51,267 bases of DNA from Bacillus sp. BA3 (GTDB lineage Bacteria; Bacillota; Bacilli; Bacillales; DSM-1321). The DNA lies in assembly GCA_002835675.1 (NCBI GenBank), contig PIZR01000011.1, positions 1 through 51,267 of the forward strand. The letters run 5' to 3'. Position 1 is the stretch's first letter; each line of letters starts with the position of its first letter. The position numbers and the translations under genes are program-made. Below the pieces are notes generated by a model. It had not been told where the DNA came from and searched no databases. It saw only the letters and a program-made list of their open reading frames with translations. Shown here piece after piece: positions 16,757-25,106 of this stretch.

Positions 16757-16787
16757 GCGGACACTAAAAATAGTGTCGGCTTTTTTT
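16757..16787. terminator. Terminator-like hairpin upstream of bmrA
   Basis: The arms GCGGACACTA and TAGTGTCGGC (one mismatch) are followed by seven T on the plus strand and, after a few bases, by TTTTTT on the minus strand. No plus-strand gene reads into it, so it may act as an attenuator in the bmrA leader on the minus strand. Nothing else was recognised between 16622 and 16986. Confidence 0.5.
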
Positions 16788-16986
16788 CATGAAGATACAA
16801 GAAAAATAAATATTCGATGGTTAACGGTAAGGAGTATGTGTAAGGATCTCAAGACTAGGAATGATAGGTAAAAAGATATAGTGATATTTTGTTTTTAATA
16901 ATAAATACCTATATAAGCTAAAAACTTACCGGTTTTAACCGATTAAATATGGAGATACAAAAAACAGTATAAGTTAGGTGGAAAAA

Positions 16987-18156
16987 ATGATTATTTTGAA
17001 TGAGTCCATTGTGTCGCCAATTCTTCTAAAGGTGTTAGAGGAAAAGCAGATTCCAGTGCTGGAACAAGGGCAATGGGGAGACACATTAACATCAGAAAAG
17101 CTAAACATTCAAAAGGATACAGAATTTTTCAAGTCCATGGAAATGGACAAAAGAATTCTTACAAACTCTGAAAATGGCATAACATTATTAGGGCATTATC
17201 AACCGAATAGCAATGAATACATTTGGTCAAAGTTATTGAAGGATAAGAGTCAGGTACGAAATTTGACGAAATCTTTATATCCTGATTTCTTTTTCCAAGA
17301 TATTGATTTATCCATTATAAGTGACCTGGATAAAAATCAAATACCGTTTCCGGTAGTTATCAAACCCAATATTGGCTATTCAAGTGTAGGGGTGCACAAA
17401 GTCAAGAATGAGCTGGATTGGGATATAGCCGTGAACCAGCTTAAAGCGGATTTACTTCATTCGGATGGATTATATGATTCAGAGGTGATCGGTTCCCAGT
17501 CCGTTTTAATAGAAGAGTGGATTCAGGGTGAAGAGTATGCGATTGATGGTTATTACAATCAAGATGGTGAACCGGTCATTTTGAATGTCTTTAAGCGACT
17601 ATTCAGGGATGATTACGATACTTCCGATCGAATTTATTATACTTCGAAGTTGGCCATTAATGAAATCTATCATGATGCACTGAAGTTCATGAGGAATATC
17701 CAAACGGTCCTTCCACTAAGGAATTACCCGGTACACTTTGAGATTCGCAAAAAACGAAATCGGGTGATACCCATCGAAATCAATCCCTTGCGTTTTGCCG
17801 GGGCGGGTACAACGGATCTAGGTTACCATGCCTATGGAATGAATATGTATGAACACTATTTTTCTGGAACGAAACCGGATTGGAATCGGATATTGGAAGA
17901 GATGGACGATCATATATATAGCTTTTTCTTTGCAGAGGTTCCACTGGAAATAAATCTGGTAGATGTTGCGCGTATTGATCATGAAGGACTTCGTCATGAA
18001 TTCGAACATGTTTTGGAATATAGGCAGCTTCCTTTCCCAAATGACCGGAGCATGGCCATCATCTTTTATAGAAGTGAGGATTTGAATAAAAATCTCCGAT
18101 TGCTTCATTTGGATTTAATACCATATTTGACTATAAAACACCTGGTTTTCAACTAA
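16987..18156 (+). CDS. ATP-grasp domain protein
   Basis: A 389-residue cytosolic enzyme with an ATP-grasp fold. Visible are the ATP-binding lysine strand FPVVIKPNIGYSSVGVHKV (about residue 120), the adenine-side strand LIEEWIQGEEYAIDGYY and the metal-binding region RVIPIEINPLRFAG. Members of this superfamily join a carboxylate to an amine or thiol through an acyl-phosphate. The substrate cannot be deduced here; it is not PurK, DdlA or a carboxylase by motif. ATG 16987 follows TTAGGTGG. The receptor gene starts 13 nt after the stop, so the two are probably co-transcribed. Confidence 0.8.
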   Translation: MIILNESIVSPILLKVLEEKQIPVLEQGQWGDTLTSEKLNIQKDTEFFKSMEMDKRILTNSENGITLLGHYQPNSNEYIWSKLLKDKSQVRNLTKSLYPDFFFQDIDLSIISDLDKNQIPFPVVIKPNIGYSSVGVHKVKNELDWDIAVNQLKADLLHSDGLYDSEVIGSQSVLIEEWIQGEEYAIDGYYNQDGEPVILNVFKRLFRDDYDTSDRIYYTSKLAINEIYHDALKFMRNIQTVLPLRNYPVHFEIRKKRNRVIPIEINPLRFAGAGTTDLGYHAYGMNMYEHYFSGTKPDWNRILEEMDDHIYSFFFAEVPLEINLVDVARIDHEGLRHEFEHVLEYRQLPFPNDRSMAIIFYRSEDLNKNLRLLHLDLIPYLTIKHLVFN

Positions 18157-18169
18157 GGGGGACATGGAA

Positions 18170-19864
18170 ATGAGATTTTCAAAGCTGAATCCTAAAAAAT
18201 CTCTATTGGCAAAACTATTCTTGTTTTATATTATTCCTTTCGTACTTTTCGCAGGGGCCATGGGCCTTTGCTTTTCCTATATTACTAATAAAATGATCAA
18301 TGAGAATGTCCTTCCGCAATTCGATGATCGTCTTTCTGAAAATGCCCACAGTTTGGCAGCAAGCCTCAATCCCACTTTGATAAACAAGGCTTCGGTACGG
18401 GGAGAAGAGATTAAGCGTGAGTTGGATGCCTTTGTTAAAGATAAAAAGGGAATCGAATATGTTTATGTTTTGAAGCGGGAGAACGATGCCGACATGATCG
18501 TAGCCCTGAACGGCAGCGAGGACTACTTGGTGGAATCCCCCTTCACGCCGGAACAGGCAAAATCGATAGATGGAAAAAAAGATGTATTAAGTGAAATATA
18601 TAAAGATAAGTGGGGTACACACAAGTCATACTTTACGCCAATCGATGGAACGGATGCGATTGTAGGAATCGATATGGATGCAAAATTCATTGATGAATTG
18701 AAAAGTACAATGATATTCTATAATATCTTATTTCTGGCAAGTGCCATTATATTAGGTGTGTTATGCGCCGTTGTCATCGGGAAAAAGATTTCGGGCCCCG
18801 TCAATGAACTTGTTGGTTACACGAATGAAATGGCAAAAGGGGACTTAAGTAAATCGATTCCCGTTGTCAGACGGGATGAGATTGGCGATCTGTCAAGTGG
18901 ATTTGAAGATATGAGATTAAGTTTGGCGCATATTATCCAGAATGTCCGTGAACATGCCCAAACGATGAATCAAACGACAGTGTCCATTCAGCAATCCTTT
19001 GAAGAAATGGTGGAATCCTATGGCCAGATAGTGACGGGGACAACGGAAGAAGCAAAAGCTTCGGAAGAACGTGCCCATCATATTGACCGAATTTCCAATA
19101 TGATCAGTGACTTATCGGATACAATCCGTTTTATGAACGAGCAAACGAATGAAATGAATGAATTTACGATGCATACGAATACACTTGCTGAACAAGGAAG
19201 TAAGCAAGTGCAAGATGTAACGGGCCAGATGGATAAAATCATGGAAAACGGCCAAGCGAATAAAGCCAATTTGGTGAGCCTGGAAGAGGATGTAGTGAAG
19301 ATAAATGAAGTGATTGGTCTAATTAGGGTGATTGCTTCTCAAACGAACCTGCTATCCCTGAATGCTTCCATTGAAGCGGCACGGGCTGGGGATGCGGGCA
19401 GAGGGTTTGCCGTAGTCGCTCAAGAGGTGCAAAAATTGGCTGTGCAAACAGATGAATCCATCGATATCATTTCAGAATCCATTATGCGGATTAATGAACA
19501 AACAGCCAAAGTCATCCAAAATAATGATGAGAGTTTTCAGGATATATTAAATGGTGTTTCCTTAGTGGAAAACAATGGCGAGATTTTCAATAAGATATTT
19601 GAATCCGTAGAGAAATTACTGAAAGGCACGGAACAATTAGCCGCCCATTCGAAAAAAATCAATGAGTCTTCGGATGAAAGCCTGGCATCCATTCAGGAAA
19701 TTGCAGCGATTTCAGAAGAAGGAGTCGCAACGACGGAGCAAATCTCGGCAGCTGCCATTCAACAAAGTACCATAATGACTGGATTGAAGGAGCAAAATCA
19801 AGATTTAGCAAATGAATCGGCGATTTTAGAAGAAATGGTAGAAAAGTTCATTACCGAAAAATAA
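18170..19864 (+). CDS. Methyl-accepting chemotaxis protein
   Basis: A transmembrane receptor of 564 residues. The first membrane helix lies at about 15-38 and the second at about 183-203. They enclose an extracellular sensor of about 145 residues that looks like a single Cache-type domain. HAMP (about 205-258) is followed by a long coiled-coil signalling domain. Its hairpin tip carries IRVIASQTNLLSLNASIEAA and RAGDAGRGFAVVAQEVQKLA, the conserved CheA/CheW contact site. ATG 18170 is preferred because GGGGG lies eight bases upstream; the ATG at 18164 is too close. The ligand is unknown. Pairing with an ATP-grasp enzyme is unusual. Confidence 0.93.
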   Translation: MRFSKLNPKKSLLAKLFLFYIIPFVLFAGAMGLCFSYITNKMINENVLPQFDDRLSENAHSLAASLNPTLINKASVRGEEIKRELDAFVKDKKGIEYVYVLKRENDADMIVALNGSEDYLVESPFTPEQAKSIDGKKDVLSEIYKDKWGTHKSYFTPIDGTDAIVGIDMDAKFIDELKSTMIFYNILFLASAIILGVLCAVVIGKKISGPVNELVGYTNEMAKGDLSKSIPVVRRDEIGDLSSGFEDMRLSLAHIIQNVREHAQTMNQTTVSIQQSFEEMVESYGQIVTGTTEEAKASEERAHHIDRISNMISDLSDTIRFMNEQTNEMNEFTMHTNTLAEQGSKQVQDVTGQMDKIMENGQANKANLVSLEEDVVKINEVIGLIRVIASQTNLLSLNASIEAARAGDAGRGFAVVAQEVQKLAVQTDESIDIISESIMRINEQTAKVIQNNDESFQDILNGVSLVENNGEIFNKIFESVEKLLKGTEQLAAHSKKINESSDESLASIQEIAAISEEGVATTEQISAAAIQQSTIMTGLKEQNQDLANESAILEEMVEKFITEK

Positions 19865-19883
19865 ATATTTGATGTAATCATCT

Positions 19884-19916
19884 ACAAAAACCTTTCGTTA
19901 TAACGAGAGGTTTTTG
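19884..19916 (+). terminator. Terminator after the chemotaxis receptor
   Basis: The stem CAAAAACCT-TCGTTA/TAACGA-AGGTTTTTG, almost perfect, ends in TTTTTG. Confidence 0.85.
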
Positions 19917-20036
19917 TTTGGATGAATGCATGTAAGAGTTCATGTGTAATAGATAGAGTCACTTTCGTTACTGCTTATTTTTTCATCGAATTGAGAGAGT
20001 ATTAAAAATTGCTGGAAAAAAGTTTAACCAAACCAT

Positions 20037-20065
20037 TTGCAATCGCTACCATTTAATGTTATGCT
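20037..20065 (+). promoter_or_regulatory. Promoter of the cold-shock gene
   Basis: -35 TTGCAA (20037-20042), a 17-nt spacer and -10 TATGCT (20060-20065). It gives a leader of about 115 nt. Long structured leaders are typical of cold-shock genes; here GTGC/GCAC forms a small hairpin just before the AGGAGG site. Confidence 0.6.
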
Positions 20066-20185
20066 TAGTCTTAATTATTTTTGTTCGGTACTAAGGATAC
20101 TAAAAGTACTACTTTTCGTTTTCGATGATGACTTAGAGCAAGGATAGTAATACATTGTGCTTAGATGCACTAGGAGGCAACAACA

Positions 20186-20386
20186 ATGGAACAAGGTAAA
20201 GTAAAATGGTTTAACGCAGAAAAAGGTTTTGGATTCATCGAACGCGAAAACGGAGACGACGTATTCGTACATTTCTCAGCTATCCAAAGCGAAGGTTTCA
20301 AATCTTTAGACGAAGGTCAAGAAGTTACTTTTGAAGTAGAACAAGGTCAACGCGGACCTCAAGCTTCTAACGTTCAAAAAGCATAA
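20186..20386 (+). CDS. Cold-shock protein (CspB/CspD type)
   Basis: A 66-residue single OB-fold RNA chaperone. RNP1 is KGFGFIER and RNP2 VFVHFSAI; the opening GKVKWFNAEKG and the closing RGPQASNVQKA are typical of Bacillus CspB/CspD. Which paralogue it corresponds to is not clear. ATG 20186 follows TAGGAGGCAACAACA. Codon use is biased toward highly expressed choices (GAA, GGT, TTC, CGC), unlike its neighbours. It is monocistronic, with a long leader and a terminator at 20398. Confidence 0.95.
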   Translation: MEQGKVKWFNAEKGFGFIERENGDDVFVHFSAIQSEGFKSLDEGQEVTFEVEQGQRGPQASNVQKA

Positions 20387-20397
20387 TTTCAAAAACA

Positions 20398-20437
20398 AAA
20401 AAGACGGATCCTTGTTATAGGGTCTGTCTTTTTTTGT
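20398..20437 (+). terminator. Terminator after the cold-shock gene
   Basis: The stem AAAGACGGATCC with GGGTCTGTCTTT (two wobble/mismatch positions) is followed by TTTTTTG. Confidence 0.85.
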
Positions 20438-20451
20438 TTTGTGAAAATACA

Positions 20452-20535
20452 TAACAAAAAACCCTGCTCAACGATGAGCAGGGTAAATGGTACAAGTAAA
20501 GTAAAACGCTTAAAAAGGTTTGACTAAGTATATCA
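20452..20535 (-). ncRNA. Candidate small RNA with its own terminator
   Basis: On the minus strand the perfect hairpin ACCCTGCTC/GAGCAGGGT (20461-20484) is followed by TTTTTTG, a strong intrinsic terminator. No minus-strand gene lies upstream of it up to 20868. A -10-like TATACT is found on the minus strand near 20535, giving a possible transcript of about 75 nt. The promoter's -35 is poor. A terminator without a gene is the main evidence. Confidence 0.35.
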
Positions 20536-20789
20536 TAGTTTTTCTAAAAAATACTAAATTAAATATATTATACTTATCAAGGTACCGATAGGTAATTACT
20601 GAAATCATTGGATTGAAGGGGGTAAAGGAATTTATGCCGCTTCTTTTTTTTTGCCTGAATATAGGAAAGGGGACATCTCAGCAAAATTCCAGGGGAGCCA
20701 CTCCGATGTGAAACAAAAAAACGATGGCCCACATATAAAGACATAAGGGCACTTTCATTAACTTTGGGAAGGAGAAAAGATTCTTATAC

Positions 20790-20852
20790 ATTCAAACATA
20801 GATTTGAATATTCAGGGAATTGTGTTATATTATAATCAAACGAATATTTGAA
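20790..20852 (+). promoter_or_regulatory. cadC promoter with two operator-like dyads
   Basis: Two dyads of the CadC/ArsR type share a 6-base centre: ATTCAAA-N6-TTTGAAT (20790-20809) and TCAAA-N6-TTTGA (20837-20851). The first overlaps a -35 TTGAAT (20804-20809), which with -10 TATATT (20826-20831, 16-nt spacer) forms a promoter. CadC would repress its own operon here until metal binds. Confidence 0.65.
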
Positions 20853-20868
20853 TGAGAGGTGTGAGAAG

Positions 20869-21240
20869 ATGACGGAACTGAAAGATATATGTGATGTTCA
20901 CCTGCATGATGAAGTGAAGGTTAACCGCATTCAAGTAGAAATGGGCCAGGTGGATATATCCAGCATGTCGAAGCTGTTTAAAGTTATAGGCGATGAAAAT
21001 AGGGCGAAGATAGCTTATGCACTCTGCACGGACGAGGAATTGTGTGTGTGCGATCTGGCCAATATCATTGGTGCTTCGATGGCAACAACGTCACATCATC
21101 TTCGGACCCTTTATAAACACGCAATCGTAAAATACCGAAAAGAAGGAAAGCTGGCTTTTTATTCTTTAGATGATCACCATATAAAGCAATTGATTCTGAT
21201 TGCGTTAGAACATCAGCAGGAGGTAAGGGTCGATGGCTGA
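20869..21240 (+). CDS. cadC: CadC-type ArsR/SmtB metal-responsive repressor
   Basis: A 123-residue winged-helix repressor that leaves DNA when it binds Cd, Pb or Zn. The metal site is recognisable: an N-terminal Cys (DICDVHLH) plus the alpha-3 pair ELCVCDL, matching the CadC-type site. The recognition helix ASMATTSHHLRTLYKH and the wing YRKEGKLAFYSL follow. ATG 20869 is preceded by GAGAGGTGTGAGAAG; an earlier ATG at 20848 lies inside the second operator. It overlaps cadA by 8 nt, so the two are coupled. Confidence 0.92.
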   Translation: MTELKDICDVHLHDEVKVNRIQVEMGQVDISSMSKLFKVIGDENRAKIAYALCTDEELCVCDLANIIGASMATTSHHLRTLYKHAIVKYRKEGKLAFYSLDDHHIKQLILIALEHQQEVRVDG

Positions 21241-23356
21241 GTCCCCAATGAAAACATATCGTATCCAGGGTCTATCCTGCACGAATTGTGCGGCTAAATT
21301 TGAGAACAATGTCCGTGAACTAGAGGGTGTGAATGATGCCAAAATCAACTTTGGGGCGTCGAAGATTTCGGTACAGGGCAGCGCAACCATTGAAGAGATT
21401 GAAAAGGCGGGAGCCTTTGATAACCTGAAGATCCGCGGTGAACAGGAACAGGTAACGCAAAAGGAACCATTTTGGAAGCAAAAAGAAAATATTAAAGTGG
21501 TGTTTTCGGTTATCCTATTGCTGATCAGCTGGATATTGGATAATCGATATGCTGATGGAAGCATCATGCCGGTAATCGGTTATGCAGCTGCGATCATAGT
21601 TGGAGGATATTCATTATTTTTCAATGGATTGAAAAACCTTGTAAGGCTTCGCTTTGATATGCACACCCTTATGACGGTTGCCATCATCGGAGCGGCCGTG
21701 CTTGGTGAATGGGGCGAGGGCGCTACCGTCGTCATTCTATTTGCGATAAGTGAAGCATTGGAAAAATATTCGATGGATAAAGCACGTAATTCCATCGAAT
21801 CATTAATGAACATCGCACCTAAAGAAGCCTTGATCCTTAGAGGGCATCACGAAATGATGGTTGGGGTTGATGAGATTGAAGTGGGCGACATCATGATCGT
21901 TAAACCGGGTCAAAAGCTTGCAATGGATGGCCGGATCATGAAAGGGGCCTCGACACTTAATCAAGCAGCCATTACTGGGGAATCCGAGCCGGTTTTTAAA
22001 ACGGTTGAGGGTGAAGTGTTTGCCGGAACCTTAAATGGTGAAGGGCTGCTCGAAGTGGAGGTCACGAAGCGAGTCGAGGATACGACGATTGCAAAAATCA
22101 TCCATCTTGTTGAAGAAGCACAGGCCGAAAAAGCCCCATCCCAAGCCTTCGTGGATAAATTCGCAAAATTCTATACGCCGGCCATCATGCTCATTGCCTT
22201 GGCCATTGCCGTATTACCCCCGATTGTGATGAACGGGGATTGGGGTGAATGGATTTACCGGGGATTGGCTGTACTGGTTGTCGGCTGTCCTTGTGCTTTG
22301 GTCATTTCCACTCCCATCGCCATCGTGACAGCTATCGGAAATGCTGCGAAACATGGTGTGCTGATTAAAGGTGGGGTCCATTTGGAGGAAGCAGGAGCCT
22401 TAAAGGCGATCGCGTTTGACAAAACAGGTACTTTAACAAAGGGCGTACCTGAAGTGACTGATTTCAAGTTGTTATCTGATGTGTTGAATGAACAGGATGT
22501 GCTGGCTATCGCTGCTGCTTTAGAAAGCAGATCACAGCACCCCCTTGCCACGGCCATTCTTCAAAAGGCGGAAAACCACGATGTGGACTATCATTCTTTA
22601 TTGGTAGAGGATTTTACTGCTATCACCGGTAAAGGCATAAAGGGGAAAATCAATCAAGAAATCTATTACATTGGTAAGCCCCATCTTTTTGAAGAAGAGC
22701 CAGGTATAGTGTTCTCTGAGGATGTGCTTAAATTAATCAGCGGCTTTCAAAATACAGGGAAAACGGTGATGGTGCTTGGTGATCAAGTGAAGCTCCTGGC
22801 ACTGATCGCAGTTTCAGATGAAATAAGGGAAAGCAGTAAGGAAGCGATTCGGAAACTGCATGAATTGGGCATTGTAAAAACGATCATGCTGACTGGCGAT
22901 AATATCGGAACAGCTAAAGCAATTGGAGCGGCGGCTGGCGTTCATGAGATTGAGGCGGAGCTATTGCCGCAGGATAAATTGAACATGATCAAACGATGGA
23001 AACAAAAATATGATCGAGTGGCCATGGTAGGCGATGGTGTCAATGATGCTCCGGCCTTGGCAGCTTCCACGGTAGGGATTGCAATGGGCGGGGCGGGCAC
23101 GGATACGGCCCTTGAAACTGCCGATATCGCCTTAATGGGTGATGACTTATCGAAGCTGCCTTATACAATTCGCTTAAGCCGCAAAACATTAAAAATCATA
23201 AAGCAGAACATCACGTTTTCATTGGTGATTAAAATCCTGGCCTTATTATTGATAGCGCCGGGCTGGTTAACACTTTGGATGGCGATTTTTGCCGACATGG
23301 GTGCGACGTTATTAGTGACCTTGAACAGTCTTAGGTTGTTGAGAATAAAAGAATAG
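21233..23356 (+). CDS. cadA: Heavy-metal P1B-type ATPase CadA (Cd/Zn/Pb efflux)
   Basis: A 707-residue membrane pump exporting divalent soft metals. One N-terminal HMA domain has the metal ligands in LSCTNCAAKF. Eight membrane helices are expected, with the ion-channel motif GCPCALVIS in helix 6. The actuator motif is TGESEP, the phosphorylation site FDKTGTLTKG, the nucleotide-domain HP in SQHPLA, and the hinge MVGDGVNDAPALA. CPC together with a CadC partner supports Cd/Zn rather than copper. ATG 21233 follows CAGGAGG within the cadC end. It is complete and closed by a strong terminator. Confidence 0.95.
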   Translation: MAESPMKTYRIQGLSCTNCAAKFENNVRELEGVNDAKINFGASKISVQGSATIEEIEKAGAFDNLKIRGEQEQVTQKEPFWKQKENIKVVFSVILLLISWILDNRYADGSIMPVIGYAAAIIVGGYSLFFNGLKNLVRLRFDMHTLMTVAIIGAAVLGEWGEGATVVILFAISEALEKYSMDKARNSIESLMNIAPKEALILRGHHEMMVGVDEIEVGDIMIVKPGQKLAMDGRIMKGASTLNQAAITGESEPVFKTVEGEVFAGTLNGEGLLEVEVTKRVEDTTIAKIIHLVEEAQAEKAPSQAFVDKFAKFYTPAIMLIALAIAVLPPIVMNGDWGEWIYRGLAVLVVGCPCALVISTPIAIVTAIGNAAKHGVLIKGGVHLEEAGALKAIAFDKTGTLTKGVPEVTDFKLLSDVLNEQDVLAIAAALESRSQHPLATAILQKAENHDVDYHSLLVEDFTAITGKGIKGKINQEIYYIGKPHLFEEEPGIVFSEDVLKLISGFQNTGKTVMVLGDQVKLLALIAVSDEIRESSKEAIRKLHELGIVKTIMLTGDNIGTAKAIGAAAGVHEIEAELLPQDKLNMIKRWKQKYDRVAMVGDGVNDAPALAASTVGIAMGGAGTDTALETADIALMGDDLSKLPYTIRLSRKTLKIIKQNITFSLVIKILALLLIAPGWLTLWMAIFADMGATLLVTLNSLRLLRIKE

Positions 23357-23362
23357 AATAAT

Positions 23363-23408
23363 AAAAGCTCCCTGGCGCATCTTAAGGTGCACCAGGGAGC
23401 TTTTATTT
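23363..23408 (+). terminator. Terminator after cadCA
   Basis: The stem AAAAGCTCCCTGG/CCAGGGAGCTTTT with a 16-nt loop (itself partly paired) is followed by ATTTAT. Confidence 0.9.
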
Positions 23409-23492
23409 ATGAACTTTCCAATTGTTTCATGTGAAACTTTGAAAAAAGCAGTCGGTCCTCTTATTTTTTTGTTGAAAGTTAAAGGAGGTTCA

Positions 23493-23558
23493 ATGAAAAA
23501 TATTGCTTTGGCAGCAATCGTTATGCAGGCGATGTCTGGTATGCTACAATGTGGCTGA
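23493..23558 (+). CDS. Small ORF of 21 codons before hflX
   Basis: An ATG with an excellent ribosome-binding site (AAAGGAGG four bases upstream) opens a 21-residue peptide that starts MKNIALAAIV and ends MLQCG. It is hydrophobic with one Lys at the front, like a short signal or membrane peptide, and its end looks like a lipobox (LQC-G). It lies 70 nt before hflX on the same strand. I know no family for it. It could be a real microprotein, a leader peptide, or chance. Confidence 0.35.
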   Translation: MKNIALAAIVMQAMSGMLQCG

Positions 23559-23628
23559 CTTTTAGGCAGCATGAAAGGTTTGTTTAAGTATAATATAGGG
23601 AGTAAGGTATGTACGGAAAGGATTTGAA

Positions 23629-24894
23629 ATGATGGAATTACAGCAAAGGGCTATCTTGGTTGGAGTTAATCTCAACGGTTCAAGGGATTTTGAGTATTCG
23701 ATGGAGGAATTGGCCAATTTAACGGAAGCATGTGAGGTAGAGGTTGCAGGGACCATCACACAAAATTTGCATCGGGTGAACTCATCACATTTTATCGGTA
23801 CCGGGAAAATCGAGGAAGTAAAAAATCTCGTTGAGTATAAAGAAGCTAATGTCGTCATTTTTAATGATCAGCTCTCCCCTTCGCAACTTCGCAATCTGGA
23901 GAGGGACATGGATTGCAAGGTGATTGACCGGACAATCTTGATTCTGGACATCTTCGCGCATCGGGCGAAAACGAAGGAAGCACAGCTTCAGGTAGAAGTG
24001 GCGAAGCTGCAGTATATGCTCCCGCGTCTTGTAGGTTTGAGGGAGTCATTAGGGCGTCAGAGTGGCGGGGTCGGTACAAACAAGGGTGCAGGTGAAAAGC
24101 AGTTAGAGCTTGACCGCAGGAGAATCGAGGAAAATATAAGTGTATTGAATAAGGAACTGGAAGACCTTGTTGCACACCGGCAAACGCAGAGGAAACAGCG
24201 GAAAAAGAATGCCATCCCTGTCGTATCCTTGGTCGGGTATACCAATGCAGGTAAATCTTCGATCATGAATGCTTTGATCGAAATGTTCCATCCAACAGCA
24301 GAGAAGCAGGTGTTTGAGAAGGATATGCTGTTCGCTACGCTTGAAACATCCGTCCGAAACATTCCGCTGCCGGATAATAAGGAATTTTTATTGACTGATA
24401 CGGTGGGATTTGTGTCTAAATTGCCCCATCATCTCGTAAAAGCATTCCGATCAACACTAGAAGAAGTGGTGGAAGCGGATCTGTTGATCCATGTTGTCGA
24501 CTTTTCCAATCCAAATCATGAGCAGCAAATAGAGATAACAGATAAGACTTTAAATGAGATAGGCATTAAAGGGATTCCGACGATTTTTGCCTATAACAAA
24601 GCGGACCTTACCGATTTGGAAATCCCTAAGGTGAATCGTGACTCTGTATATATGTCAGCAAAAAACAAAGTCGGCATCGAGGAATTGATCGAACAAATTC
24701 GCCAGCGTATTTTTGTCGACTATACTCACTGTGAAATGCTGATTCCATATGATCAAGGGCAGCTGGTTTCCTATTTCAATGAAAATGGTCACATAACGGA
24801 AACTGAATATGAGGCAAATGGATATCGAATAAAGCTTGAGTGCAAGAAAACGGATTATGAGAAATATAAACGATACGTTATCCATCCGGAATGA
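23629..24894 (+). CDS. hflX: GTPase HflX
   Basis: Ribosome-associated GTPase that splits or rescues stalled 70S ribosomes under stress. The 421-residue protein has the HflX N-terminal domain with HFIGTGKIEEV and the segment FNDQLSPSQLRNLE, then a helical linker with GVGTNKGAGEKQLELDRR. The G domain has G1 GYTNAGKSS, G3 DTVGF, G4 NKAD and a C-terminal region. ATG 23629 and ATG 23632 are both acceptable after GGAAAGGA; the first is given. It is monocistronic; a -10 TATAAT at 23589 may be its promoter. It is followed by a long non-coding region with DnaA-like boxes. Confidence 0.95.
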   Translation: MMELQQRAILVGVNLNGSRDFEYSMEELANLTEACEVEVAGTITQNLHRVNSSHFIGTGKIEEVKNLVEYKEANVVIFNDQLSPSQLRNLERDMDCKVIDRTILILDIFAHRAKTKEAQLQVEVAKLQYMLPRLVGLRESLGRQSGGVGTNKGAGEKQLELDRRRIEENISVLNKELEDLVAHRQTQRKQRKKNAIPVVSLVGYTNAGKSSIMNALIEMFHPTAEKQVFEKDMLFATLETSVRNIPLPDNKEFLLTDTVGFVSKLPHHLVKAFRSTLEEVVEADLLIHVVDFSNPNHEQQIEITDKTLNEIGIKGIPTIFAYNKADLTDLEIPKVNRDSVYMSAKNKVGIEELIEQIRQRIFVDYTHCEMLIPYDQGQLVSYFNENGHITETEYEANGYRIKLECKKTDYEKYKRYVIHPE

Positions 24895-24901
24895 GCCTGC
24901 C

Positions 24902-25106
24902 TGTTGATAAATTGTTAACGGTTTGTTGATAAGTGGAAAAGTTGATTTCCATATGTGGATAACTTTTGTTAAAATGCTTCTGTTCCGCAAAAACAAAGAG
25001 AATATTGCCATATAATATGTGAATAAGTTGTGGATAAAAGTGAAAAGACCCAGGAAACCTTGAATTGAGTTTCTGGGCTTTTTTTATGTGGACAAAGTGT
25101 TGATAA
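24902..25106 (+). promoter_or_regulatory. Cluster of DnaA-box-like 9-mers
   Basis: Seven 9-mers lie in the same orientation within 205 nt. TGTGGATAA at 24954 and 25029 and TGTGAATAA at 25018 are full matches to the complement of TTWTNCACA. TGTTGATAA at 24902, 24924 and 25098 and TGTGGACAA at 25088 have one mismatch. The region is non-coding, between hflX and preT. Such clusters elsewhere in Bacillus titrate DnaA or regulate genes; a role here is inferred. Confidence 0.55.
25046..25085 (+). terminator. Terminator inside the DnaA-box region
   Basis: The stem GACCCAGGAAAC with GTTTCTGGGC (CCCAGGAAAC/GTTTCTGGG core) is followed by seven T residues. It probably ends the hflX transcript. Confidence 0.85.

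Noticed and set aside
16546..16800. Minus-strand frame starting in the bmrA leader (possible leader peptide)
   Set aside because: It would start with TTG without a ribosome-binding site and overlaps the start of bmrA in another frame.
20634..20711. 25-codon frame (MPLLFFCLNIG...) between the cold-shock and cadC genes
   Set aside because: The ribosome-binding site is very close to the ATG, the frame crosses a run of T, and there is no supporting context; much weaker than the one at 23493.
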